NCBI GenBank assembly: GCA_000437435.1
Contig: FR899627.1
Coordinates: 55,829-79,333, forward strand
DNA length: 23,505 nucleotides
DNA from: Clostridium sp. CAG:768
GTDB lineage: Bacteria > Cyanobacteriota > Vampirovibrionia > Gastranaerophilales > Gastranaerophilaceae
Reading direction: 5' to 3'
Below the pieces are notes generated by a model that searched no databases, had not been told where the DNA came from, and was given only the letters and a program-made list of their open reading frames with translations. The translations under genes and the position numbers were made by a program. Position 1 is the stretch's first letter; the number at the start of each line of letters is the position of its first letter. This document shows, one piece after another, positions 1-5,951 of the stretch.

Positions 1-623
1 ATATTTTCAGAATTAATTTTAGGCACATACTCTATAAAATCTTGCTTTGTTGAAATTGAATTTGCAAAATATATATCATGACAATTAATTGATTTGATTA
101 AATCAAAGTACCATTCATGATTTGCATTTTGTCTGTAATCATTTATTAATGGTATAGCATCATGCAAAATTATATATTTTTTTATTTGCTTATTATTTAA
201 TACAAATTTTGGAACTGCTTTCATTGGGGAAAAATATACATCTATATCTTTTACTTTTACAAAGTATTTTTTTTGAATTTTATCGAGAAATTTTAAGAAA
301 AAAGTTAATATATGCCAAAATAATTTTGCAAAAAAATGCTTTTTATTTAATTTACTATCAATTTTTTTATAAAATACATAATTACACAAATCTTGAAAAA
401 GAGAATATTTATAAATTTTACAATCTGAGAATTCAGAATAATTCTTTATTATATACTCTAATTTTCCACCATCATCAGCGTAAAGAAAAATATTAAATTC
501 ATCTCGCTTTAAAAATTCTAACAGTACATTATATGCAACAAAAAAAATACCACTCCGAGCTGAATTATTTTTTAAAATATTACATACAACTGTAGCATCA
601 TATAAAACATTAATCTTCTTCAT
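1..623 (-). CDS. Glycosyltransferase family 4, partial (3' end outside window)
   Basis: An open frame runs without a stop from an ATG at 623 to the left edge, about 207 codons, so only the N-terminal half is present. The product begins MKKINVLYDATVVCN, then has an S-A-R-S-G-I segment (residues 21-26), a hydrophobic stretch, and around residues 158-195 the pattern I-I-L-H-D-A-I-P-L ... D-I-Y-F-A-N-S-I-S-T-K. That order is typical of the N-terminal Rossmann half of GT-B family 4 (group 1) glycosyltransferases, where the L-H-D region and the 'A-N-S-x-x-T/S-K' step precede the nucleotide-sugar domain. It probably adds a sugar to a surface glycan at the cytoplasmic membrane face; donor and acceptor cannot be read. 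A GGAG lies 7 nt before the ATG. The C-terminal E-x7-E donor-binding region would be outside the window. A 95-residue plus-strand frame inside this gene (209-496) is an antisense shadow. Confidence 0.8.
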   Translation of the reverse strand, partial: MKKINVLYDATVVCNILKNNSARSGIFFVAYNVLLEFLKRDEFNIFLYADDGGKLEYIIKNYSEFSDCKIYKYSLFQDLCNYVFYKKIDSKLNKKHFFAKLFWHILTFFLKFLDKIQKKYFVKVKDIDVYFSPMKAVPKFVLNNKQIKKYIILHDAIPLINDYRQNANHEWYFDLIKSINCHDIYFANSISTKQDFIEYVPKINSEN

Positions 624-692
624 GACTTCTCCAAAATTACCATTTAAAGGTATATTTTTTAAATTTCTTACCATTAAACATCAATAATTTAA

Positions 693-732
693 CATTAAAT
701 ATTAATTTGTCAAGCTTACTTAATATTTAATG
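693..732. repeat. 12-bp perfect inverted repeat, operator-like
   Basis: CATTAAATATTA (693-704) and TAATATTTAATG (721-732) are exact reverse complements, separated by 16 nt that contain an AAGCTT palindrome. The repeat lies between the divergent glycosyltransferase and XRE-regulator genes, and its right arm overlaps a possible -35 of the regulator. All paired bases except the terminal C/G are A or T, so it would be a weak RNA hairpin. A DNA-binding site, possibly autoregulatory, is the more likely reading. Confidence 0.5.
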
Positions 733-748
733 GGATTAAATATATAAA
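720..748 (+). promoter_or_regulatory. Possible promoter of the XRE regulator
   Basis: TTAATA (720-725), a 17-nt spacer and TATAAA (743-748) fit a weak sigma-70-type promoter, giving a leader of about 26 nt with GGAG before the ATG at 781. The -35 coincides with the inverted-repeat arm at 721-732. In such AT-rich DNA, chance matches are common. Confidence 0.35.
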
Positions 749-780
749 ATAGATATTTTAAAATAATAAATGGAGATATT

Positions 781-1098
781 ATGAACTCGTTAAAGTTATT
801 TGGAAAAAGATTAAAAGAGCTCAGAAAAATAAATAAATTAACACAAGAACAATTATCTGAAATTATCGGACTTGATCCTAAACAAATATGCAGAATTGAA
901 AATGGTGCTTGCTTTACTACTTTTGAAACATTACAAAAAATTTCAAAAGTATTTAACGTTGAAATTTCTGATTTATTCTTTTTTGAGCACAAAAAACCAA
1001 AAGATGCACTTATTAATGAAATGAATGAAATATTCCAAAGTGCATCTGATGATCAAATTCAACTTATTTATAAAATAGTAAAAGCTATTAACTTTTAA
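781..1098 (+). CDS. XRE/Cro-CI family helix-turn-helix regulator
   Basis: This 105-residue protein has a helix-turn-helix domain at about residues 7-65. The pattern is F-G-K-R-L-K-E-L-R, then K-L-T-Q-E-Q-L-S-E-I-I-G-L-D, then I-C-R-I-E-N-G, then F-E-T-L-Q-K-I-S-K-V-F-N-V-E-I-S-D-L-F. This is the classic Cro/CI (XRE) fold, with Q-E-Q-L-S as helix 2 and the I-x-R-I-E-N-G turn after helix 3. The remaining 35 residues form an acidic helix that may dimerise. It probably binds DNA as a dimer; the inverted repeat just upstream is the obvious candidate site, which would make it autoregulatory. GGAG at 772-775 supports the ATG at 781. Its stop codon overlaps the convergent neighbour by 4 bp, leaving no room for a terminator. 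The target genes are unknown. Confidence 0.85.
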   Translation: MNSLKLFGKRLKELRKINKLTQEQLSEIIGLDPKQICRIENGACFTTFETLQKISKVFNVEISDLFFFEHKKPKDALINEMNEIFQSASDDQIQLIYKIVKAINF

Positions 1099-1475
1099 GA
1101 TTCTTCTTCATCTTCTGAATCTTCGTCTTTTTTAATTTGCTCTAATACCATATTAGCCATCTCTTTAGCGATAATACGCTGAGTATCAGCAGGACAATTT
1201 TGCAACATATTCATAGCTGTTCTTAATGTAGAATCAATGTCATACCAACGACCTTTTCTGTTATCATCAAGACCTGAACCTACTGCATTAATAATATCTT
1301 CTACTGCTTCAAATTTTTCATCTTCAATATTGTGTTCGATAATAATTTTAATCAAATTTAAAGCTATTCTAATCTGTGTTTCATCATCAGTTTCTTCTAA
1401 AGTTTTTACAGCCTGAGATAAAACTGGATCTTTATCATACCAACGTCTGTGCTGATTAGTGTATTCTTCTTTCAT
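1095..1475 (-). CDS. Unknown 126-residue acidic protein with an internal duplication
   Basis: The family is not recognised. The protein holds two copies of one motif. Copy 1 starts at R-R-W-Y-D-K-D-P-V-L-S-Q-A-V-K-T-L (about residue 10) and copy 2 at G-R-W-Y-D-I-D-S-T-L-R-T-A-M-N-M-L (about residue 76). Each is followed by a helix of the type 'D/A-x-T-Q-x-x-I-A-x-x-x-x-x-x-I/V'. The shared core is R-W-Y-D-x-D-x-x-L-x-x-A-x-x-x-L. The C-terminus is a highly acidic tail (KKDEDSEDEEES). No signal peptide or membrane segment is seen, so it is probably cytoplasmic and helical. AAGGAGAGG lies just before the ATG at 1475, and a good promoter (1508-1536) is immediately upstream, so it can be transcribed alone although it also lies downstream of fixX. 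It is more likely a small structural or adaptor protein than an enzyme. Confidence 0.75.
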   Translation of the reverse strand: MKEEYTNQHRRWYDKDPVLSQAVKTLEETDDETQIRIALNLIKIIIEHNIEDEKFEAVEDIINAVGSGLDDNRKGRWYDIDSTLRTAMNMLQNCPADTQRIIAKEMANMVLEQIKKDEDSEDEEES

Positions 1476-1507
1476 AATGCCTCTCCTTATACCTATAGAA
1501 TAAGACT

Positions 1508-1536
1508 ATTATGAATGTTTTTCGAGAATATGTCAA
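1508..1536 (-). promoter_or_regulatory. Sigma-70-type promoter for the 126-residue protein gene
   Basis: Read on the minus strand: TTGACA (1536-1531), a 17-nt spacer, then CATAAT (1513-1508). The -35 is a perfect consensus and the -10 matches five of six. The predicted start is near 1501, leaving a leader of about 25 nt that contains AAGGAGAGG before the ATG at 1475. The -35 begins only 4 nt past the fixX stop codon. Confidence 0.7.
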
Positions 1537-1539
1537 TAC

Positions 1540-1818
1540 CTAGCCTTGCTTGAAAGTTACCCCTTTTGTACCTTTAGGATATTCCCAGCCCAAAGAAGCA
1601 CTTTCACAAGCAATTCTGCATGCGCCGCATTCTAAGCAATTTTCATAATTTACAATCAATTTTTGCATATTTTCATCCCACTCATAAACTCCTGCCGGAC
1701 AAACTGTTGTACATATTTTAGACTTACAAACTCGACAGCATTCTTGCACAGGCTGCAAGTGAGATTTTGTATCCGGTGTATATTTTACTGTATATAATTT
1801 ATCTTCTAAATCACTCAT
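1540..1818 (-). CDS. fixX: FixX-type ferredoxin-like protein
   Basis: This is the iron-sulfur partner of the flavoprotein quinone oxidoreductase FixC; together they pass electrons from an electron-transfer flavoprotein to quinone. Counting from the longer possible start, the first cysteine group is C34-x2-C37-x4-C42-x3-C46-P followed by A-G-V-Y, and the second is C67-L-E-C70-G-A-C73-R-x2-C77. It ends W-E-Y-P-K-G-T-K-G-V-T-F, the characteristic FixX C-terminus. Classic FixX has few cysteines in the first group, so the full four-cysteine set here could support two [4Fe-4S] clusters. The start at 1818 is chosen because its ATG overlaps the fixC stop as ATGA, with GGAG 12 nt upstream; an in-frame ATG at 1836 would add six residues. 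Neither fixA nor fixB is adjacent. Confidence 0.88.
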   Translation of the reverse strand: MSDLEDKLYTVKYTPDTKSHLQPVQECCRVCKSKICTTVCPAGVYEWDENMQKLIVNYENCLECGACRIACESASLGWEYPKGTKGVTFKQG

Positions 1819-3122
1819 TTTATCAAAATACTCCATAATAATTTAACAGCAGTCAAAAAATCTTTAAATAATTCAGAAATTTTTCTATCTGTGAAAATAC
1901 TTTTTATAAACTTATGATATTTTTCTCTTTTTGGAACGCTGTCAACTGACGTAAACATTTCAAAGAAAGAATTAATTTTCTTAGGATAATATCCTAAAAA
2001 TTCCTCAACTCTTTCTTGAATTCCACCCATTAAGTCTTTATAAGTTCTCAAATCTTTGATAATAAAAGAATTTTCCAATTCTTCCTGATAATGTGAAAGA
2101 GCTGTTTCTGAAAAATCCTGTTTTCCTAAAGCAATTACAGCAGTCTCTCCTGCGATTTTCCCAGAAATCATTGCTAAATTTGTACCTTCCCAATGCATAT
2201 TATTAACAAACATAGCGGCATCACCACACACCATAACTCCTGCACCAAATAGTAAAGGGACCTTTTTATATCCGCCCTCAGGAATTAAATGAGCAGAATA
2301 TTCTAACAATTCTCCATCTTTTATCAATGGTGCAATTTCTGGATGAGATTTTAATTTATCTAATAAGTCATAAGGTCTAATGCCTTTTTCAATTAGCTCA
2401 CTTAAAGTCACACCTAAGCCTATGCTTACTGAATTTTTGTTTGTATACAAAAATCCCAAACCTAACATTCCAAGCATAGGTCCGCCAAAGATTTCATAAA
2501 TACAACCCTCATCATCATTTACATGAAATCTTTCATTTATAACTTCTTGAGGAAGTTTTAGAACCTCTTTTACACTCAATGCAACATCTTCAGGGGACAA
2601 ATCTCCTCGAAGACCAATTTGTTTTGCTAATAATGAATTTACACCGTCAGCTAAGACTACAATGTCAGAATAATAGTCTTCCAATTCAGTTCTCACACCT
2701 TTTACAAAACCATCTTGGACAATCAATTCTCTGACCACAGTTTCTTCTACTAAAATAACTCCGGCTTTTTTAGCCTCATCAGCCATCCAACGATCAAATT
2801 TTCCCCTGATAACAGTGTAACTAACAGGATTTTCATGTCGTTTTTTATAAGAGATAACTGTTGCATCTTCTTCGCCTAACAATGCGTATTTATGCTCAAT
2901 ATTTTTTCTTTCTAAAGGCGCATTTTGCTCAAAATCAGGAAAAATTTCACGTGTAGGCTGAGCATAAATTGCACCGCCAAAAACATTTTTGCTGCCTGAG
3001 AATTTTCCTCTTTCTATTAAAATAACTTGTTTCCCTGCTCTTGCAAGAGTAATAGCACAAGAAATACCAGCAGGACCTCCTCCTACAACTATAACTTCTG
3101 TTTTATTTTCTTGATTTTCCAT
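1815..3122 (-). CDS. fixC: FixC-type electron-transfer flavoprotein:quinone oxidoreductase
   Basis: A 435-residue FAD protein. The N-terminus has the dinucleotide-binding fold (V-G-G-G-P-A-G-I-S-C-A near residue 13) ending in I-E-R-G. A second FAD contact is V-L-A-D-G-V-N-S-L near residue 156, and a third is M-V-C-G-D-A-A-M-F-V near residue 297. Length and motif order match FixC, the flavin half of ETF-quinone oxidoreductase whose iron-sulfur half is encoded by the next gene. It should oxidise ETF (FixAB) and reduce quinone at the inner membrane; the hydrophobic C-terminus (V-K-L-L-W-S-I-L) could help it associate. It starts at an ATG with GGGGCG upstream and is translationally coupled to fixX. 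In FixABCX systems the complex may bifurcate electrons toward ferredoxin, but FixAB are absent from this window. Confidence 0.88.
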   Translation of the reverse strand: MENQENKTEVIVVGGGPAGISCAITLARAGKQVILIERGKFSGSKNVFGGAIYAQPTREIFPDFEQNAPLERKNIEHKYALLGEEDATVISYKKRHENPVSYTVIRGKFDRWMADEAKKAGVILVEETVVRELIVQDGFVKGVRTELEDYYSDIVVLADGVNSLLAKQIGLRGDLSPEDVALSVKEVLKLPQEVINERFHVNDDEGCIYEIFGGPMLGMLGLGFLYTNKNSVSIGLGVTLSELIEKGIRPYDLLDKLKSHPEIAPLIKDGELLEYSAHLIPEGGYKKVPLLFGAGVMVCGDAAMFVNNMHWEGTNLAMISGKIAGETAVIALGKQDFSETALSHYQEELENSFIIKDLRTYKDLMGGIQERVEEFLGYYPKKINSFFEMFTSVDSVPKREKYHKFIKSIFTDRKISELFKDFLTAVKLLWSILIK

Positions 3123-3143
3123 AATCGCCCCGATAATATAAAT

Positions 3144-3171
3144 AAACTATACAATCAAAACTATACATCAA
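3144..3171. repeat. Tandem 14-bp direct repeat in the fixC/rsmD divergent region
   Basis: AAACTATACAATCA (3144-3157) is followed directly by AAACTATACATCAA (3158-3171); the first 10 bases are identical and the pitch is 14 bp. The pair fills much of the 75-bp space between the divergent fixC and rsmD starts and overlaps the likely -35 of rsmD. It could be a regulator site for fixC or a small duplication. Confidence 0.4.
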
Positions 3172-3190
3172 ATTTTATTCATTGTAAAAT
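3162..3190 (+). promoter_or_regulatory. Likely leaderless promoter of rsmD
   Basis: TATACA (3162-3167), a 17-nt spacer and TAAAAT (3185-3190). The -10 ends 7 nt before the ATG at 3198, so transcription would begin about one nucleotide before the start codon. No Shine-Dalgarno sequence is present, in keeping with a leaderless message. Confidence 0.45.
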
Positions 3191-3197
3191 AGTTAAT

Positions 3198-3713
3198 ATG
3201 ATAATTACAGCAGGCAAATTTAAAGGGCAAAAAGTAATTGCTCCTGATGAAAATATTACAAGACCAACACTATCAAAGGTTAGAATGAGCATATTTAATA
3301 CATTGCAAGCCTTAATTGATTTTGACGGAAGCTCATTTCTTGATATGTATGCAGGTTCAGGCATTATGGGATTAGAAGCTCTTTCAAGAGGCTTTTCAAA
3401 AGTCTGTGCAATAGAAAAAAATCCAAAAGCTGCTAAGATTATCAAAAATAACTTCCAAAAATTCAACCCTAAACCTGAATTAATAATAGGTGACAGTTTA
3501 AAAATTGCACCTAAATTAGAAAATAAATTTGATGTAATCTATATTGATCCGCCTTATTTTTCAGGTATCTATGAAAATAGTCTGGAAGCAATTAAAAATA
3601 TATCCTCAAATATTGTAATCTTAGAACATGTCACAGATGTTGATTTTTCTGATTTTGAATTAATTAAACAAAAAAAATACGGAGATAAATTTATAACATT
3701 TTTAAGAAAATAA
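3198..3713 (+). CDS. rsmD: 16S rRNA (guanine966-N2)-methyltransferase RsmD
   Basis: This 171-residue enzyme transfers a methyl group from S-adenosylmethionine to N2 of G966 in 16S rRNA during small-subunit assembly. It begins M-I-I-T-A-G-K-F-K-G near the usual RsmD N-terminus, followed by R-P-T-L-S-K-V-R-M-S-I-F-N. The SAM-binding motif I is F-L-D-M-Y-A-G-S-G-I-M-G-L-E-A (about residues 47-61), and the catalytic motif IV is I-D-P-P-Y (about residues 116-120). Length is close to the family norm. The frame stays open upstream to 3027, but that stretch lies antisense to fixC and has no family similarity, so 3198 is taken as the start. The gene is divergent from fixC and ends in a terminator shared with hup. 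Confidence 0.92.
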   Translation: MIITAGKFKGQKVIAPDENITRPTLSKVRMSIFNTLQALIDFDGSSFLDMYAGSGIMGLEALSRGFSKVCAIEKNPKAAKIIKNNFQKFNPKPELIIGDSLKIAPKLENKFDVIYIDPPYFSGIYENSLEAIKNISSNIVILEHVTDVDFSDFELIKQKKYGDKFITFLRK

Positions 3714-3718
3714 AAAAA

Positions 3719-3744
3719 ACAGAGCCGATAATAATCGACTCTGT
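3719..3744. terminator. Bidirectional terminator between rsmD and hup
   Basis: ACAGAGCCGAT (3719-3729) and ATCGACTCTGT (3734-3744) form an 11-bp stem with a 4-nt loop. The one non-complementary pair is C-A on the plus transcript and a G-U wobble on the minus transcript. T-rich runs follow on both strands (eight T on the minus side), so it should terminate both convergent genes, best for hup. Confidence 0.85.
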
Positions 3745-3765
3745 CTTTTTATTTATCATTCAAAC

Positions 3766-4038
3766 TTATTTTACTAATTCTTTGAATTTTTTACCAGCTG
3801 AGAAAGCAGGAACTGTTTTAGCAGCAATTTTCAAAGGAGCACCAGTTTGTGGGTTTCTACCAGTTCTAGCAGCTCTTTTGCGTGGTTCGAATGTACCAAA
3901 ACCAACTAATGTAACTTTTTTACCTTTTGAAACAGTTTTTTCAATAGTTTCTAAAGTAGCTGCGATAATGTCAGCAGTAGCTTTTTGAGAAACTTTTGCT
4001 TTCTTAGATACTTCTTTTACTAATTCTTCTTTGTTCAT
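3766..4038 (-). CDS. hup: HU-family DNA-binding protein
   Basis: A 90-residue histone-like protein, the standard HU length. It begins M-N-K-E-E-L-V-K-E-V with helical dimerisation segments to about residue 45. Next come V-G-F-G-T-F-E-P-R-K-R-A-A-R (about residues 46-59) and the DNA-contacting arm G-R-N-P-Q-T-G (about residues 60-66) with the conserved N-P, then I-A-A-K-T-V-P-A-F-S-A-G-K. It bends and compacts DNA as a dimer. AAAAGGAGG is a near-perfect Shine-Dalgarno, and a consensus-like promoter lies about 75 nt upstream, in keeping with high expression. A GTTCA/TGAAC inverted repeat with a 3-nt loop overlaps the start codon (4033-4045). Confidence 0.96.
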   Translation of the reverse strand: MNKEELVKEVSKKAKVSQKATADIIAATLETIEKTVSKGKKVTLVGFGTFEPRKRAARTGRNPQTGAPLKIAAKTVPAFSAGKKFKELVK

Positions 4039-4118
4039 TATGAACCTCCTTTTACCTTGTGCATACAGTAATAGACCATTTACTCTCTCTTATGCATGCT
4101 CGTGTCTCGACAAAAATT

Positions 4119-4146
4119 ATTATACCATTTTATTTGAATTTGGCAA
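4119..4146 (-). promoter_or_regulatory. Strong sigma-70-type promoter of hup
   Basis: On the minus strand TTGCCA (4146-4141), a 16-nt spacer and a perfect TATAAT (4124-4119). Predicted transcription starts near 4112, giving a leader of about 74 nt before the HU start codon. The remaining DNA of this intergenic stretch up to 4239 shows no gene. Confidence 0.7.
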
Positions 4147-4239
4147 GTGTTTTTCAAAAAAAATATATATGAATTTAAAACATACATTGACTTTTAAGGA
4201 ATTAATATATCGGAAAAGCAATAAATTAAAGAGTAAACA

Positions 4240-5112
4240 CTAATTATAAGATTTAGAATCAACACGTGCAAACTTCACATCTTTATAAAAATATTGAAGA
4301 ATCTGATATGCATTATAACCTTGATTAGCAAGATTGTTAGCACCATGTTGAGACATTCCTACACCATGCCCGTTTTTTTTGACATTATCATCAAAAGACG
4401 GAACTGACCTTAAATAAGGAAGACTTGAACCCCAGCTGTTAACATTTGTCTGCCCACCTGCTGATGCTGAATAATATGCATTAATAACTTTCATATTATA
4501 TGTAAGGACAATGCCTTTTGTTTCATCAACTGCATAATTAGTATCAGGAGTTTCTTTAGATGCTCCACCATAAGCCTGGTCTTCTGGAGTATCCTTTAAA
4601 TCATAGCCATATTTAGCCCTTTTACCTAAATTAGCCAGCGCATAACTCCTTGCAGCTATAGCTTGAGCTTTATGAGCTTCTGTTGCCCAACTTGAAGGCA
4701 TTTCAGATGGAACAACACCTTTTATATAATCTTCTAAAGGAACATTATTAATAACAGTAAGTTTTCCGTTTTTGTTTTGAATCATTATGATTCCACGATA
4801 CCATTTACCTTTTGCACTAACAAAACCTGGACTTAAAGTTTTTATTACAATATTATCTGAGTTAATTTTATAATAAGTCCCTTTATATAAAATTGCCATT
4901 AAGTTATGATACGGTTTAATTTCATATCCTCTCATAGCATCTAAATCACAGACAGTATGATTAGTATTTGCATCAATAATTGTTCCTTTAACAGAAGTAC
5001 CAATTGCAGAAGATGTCACTTCTGTTTGTAGACCTATTTTTATCGCAAAACTCGGGCTTGCAAATACAATATTAAATAATAAAATTGCAAATAATAATAC
5101 TATCTTTTTCAC
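4240..5112 (-). CDS. Secreted SpoIID/LytB-domain protein
   Basis: SpoIID-family proteins are lytic transglycosylases that cut glycan strands of peptidoglycan lacking stem peptides, or amidase enhancers (LytB). The domain signature is seen here: L-E-D-Y-I-K-G-V-V-P-S-E-M-P-S-S-W, with the Glu of P-S-E-M-P being the likely catalytic acid. It is followed by A-H-K-A-Q-A-I-A-A-R-S-Y-A, A-Y-Y-S-A-S-A-G-G-Q-T, and near the end G-H-G-V-G-M-S-Q-H-G-A. An N-terminal signal peptide (K-K-I-V-L-L-F-A-I-L-L ... A-S-P-S-F-A) sends it to the periplasm. The frame can be extended to an ATG at 5130, but an extended -10 (TGTTATAAT) covers those codons. The GTG at 5112 gives a canonical signal peptide and lies exactly where transcription should start, so it is preferred. 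Here the protein is outside any sporulation context. Confidence 0.85.
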   Translation of the reverse strand: MKKIVLLFAILLFNIVFASPSFAIKIGLQTEVTSSAIGTSVKGTIIDANTNHTVCDLDAMRGYEIKPYHNLMAILYKGTYYKINSDNIVIKTLSPGFVSAKGKWYRGIIMIQNKNGKLTVINNVPLEDYIKGVVPSEMPSSWATEAHKAQAIAARSYALANLGKRAKYGYDLKDTPEDQAYGGASKETPDTNYAVDETKGIVLTYNMKVINAYYSASAGGQTNVNSWGSSLPYLRSVPSFDDNVKKNGHGVGMSQHGANNLANQGYNAYQILQYFYKDVKFARVDSKSYN

Positions 5113-5118
5113 ATAATT

Positions 5119-5127
5119 ATTATAACA
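5119..5127 (-). promoter_or_regulatory. Extended -10 promoter of the SpoIID gene
   Basis: TGTTATAAT on the minus strand (5127-5119) is a perfect extended -10. The -35 region is poor. Only 6 nt separate TATAAT from the GTG at 5112, so the predicted transcription start is the start codon itself. The element overlaps the first codons of the longer possible reading frame. Confidence 0.5.
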
Positions 5128-5146
5128 CATTAATCAATAAATATGC

Positions 5147-5779
5147 TTAAGCCATTTGATTGATTTTTTTAGAATCTTTGATATTGAAAGAAGCTTTTAC
5201 TCTGCTTGAAAAATCTTCACCAAACTTTTGTCCTATAGCATATGATCCCATAGAACCACCTACAAATATTAAACCTTTAACAACAGCTCCTATTTTTCCG
5301 CCTAATTTATGTTTTTCAACATACTCAAATACAGGTTTCATAAATTTTTTATCAGCTAATTTTTTCATTCCTGATTTAACTTTATTAGAATTTGCGACTT
5401 TATCATAATACATTTTCACCATACCCTCACCTGCAAACATTGCAGATAAAGCAGCGGCTTCAGTAATCCCTGTTCCTACTTTATCTTCAGCCATAGCAGT
5501 TTTGATTACACTTGATGCACAAATCAAAGGATTTACATTATCTATCGCAAATTTTGTAACTTTTCCAGCATATTCAAAAGCCTTATTTTGTTTTGCTAAA
5601 TCAGAAAATACACTCAAAGTACTTCTTGCAGCATTTGCAGCAAAACCGTCATATTTTGCAACTTCTTGAACAAGTCCTGCAGTCTGTCCTAACGTTACAG
5701 CACCACGACCAATATCACCATTTTTGGTTTTATCGGCATTTCTATATGCAAATATACCTGATGCTACTGCACTAAACAC
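5147..5779 (-). CDS. Unknown 210-residue protein
   Basis: No family is recognised. The protein starts at a GTG preceded by AAGGTG (Shine-Dalgarno) and begins F-S-A-V-A-S-G-I-F-A-Y-R-N-A-D-K-T-K-N-G. It is rich in Ala, Gly and Lys, with several moderately hydrophobic helices. The clearest are around residues 80-120 (I-C-A-S-S-V-I-K-T-A ... A-A-L-S-A-M-F-A-G-E-G) and 160-185 (G-A-V-V-K-G-L-I-F-V-G-G-S-M-G-S-Y-A-I-G). These are too short and Gly-rich for confident transmembrane calls. There is no signal peptide. The SpoIID gene follows 34 nt later on the same strand but probably has its own promoter. It resembles in style the small lineage-restricted proteins elsewhere in this window, such as the one at 20581. 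Confidence 0.65.
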   Translation of the reverse strand: MFSAVASGIFAYRNADKTKNGDIGRGAVTLGQTAGLVQEVAKYDGFAANAARSTLSVFSDLAKQNKAFEYAGKVTKFAIDNVNPLICASSVIKTAMAEDKVGTGITEAAALSAMFAGEGMVKMYYDKVANSNKVKSGMKKLADKKFMKPVFEYVEKHKLGGKIGAVVKGLIFVGGSMGSYAIGQKFGEDFSSRVKASFNIKDSKKINQMA

Positions 5780-5846
5780 AATAATTCACCTTTTTACTAC
5801 ACTACATGTATATAAAGTATTTGTTTATAAAAAAATTGCATAAAAA

Positions 5847-5877
5847 TTTAAAATATTTACATTTGTAATATTTTAAA
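5847..5877. repeat. Imperfect AT-rich palindrome in a divergent promoter region
   Basis: TTTAAAATATTTAC (5847-5860) and GTAATATTTTAAA (5865-5877) are complementary except for one extra T in the left arm. The element lies between the divergent starts at 5779 and 5952, about 40 bp upstream of the clear promoter of the plus-strand gene, and could be an operator. The rest of 5780-5951 holds only AT-rich promoter-like DNA. Confidence 0.35.
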
Positions 5878-5916
5878 CAATATAAAATGAACTAATTAAA
5901 ATAAAAACTCGTTATA

Positions 5917-5944
5917 TTGATAATACAAAAAAAACTGTTATAAT
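5917..5944 (+). promoter_or_regulatory. Strong extended -10 promoter giving a leaderless message
   Basis: TTGATA (5917-5922), a 16-nt spacer and a perfect TATAAT (5939-5944) preceded by TGT, making an extended -10. The ATG of the next gene is at 5952, only 7 nt downstream of the -10, so the predicted transcript begins at or one nucleotide before the start codon. No Shine-Dalgarno is possible. Confidence 0.75.
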
Positions 5945-5951
5945 AACTATT

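Noticed and set aside
209..496. Plus-strand 95-residue frame near the left edge
   Set aside because: It lies antisense to the partial glycosyltransferase, which has clear family motifs, and its own composition (Tyr/Leu/Ile/Asn-rich, no motif) is that of a shadow.
3027..3197. 57 extra N-terminal residues for rsmD
   Set aside because: This stretch is antisense to the start of fixC and shows no RsmD similarity; the ATG at 3198 fits the family N-terminus and the promoter position.
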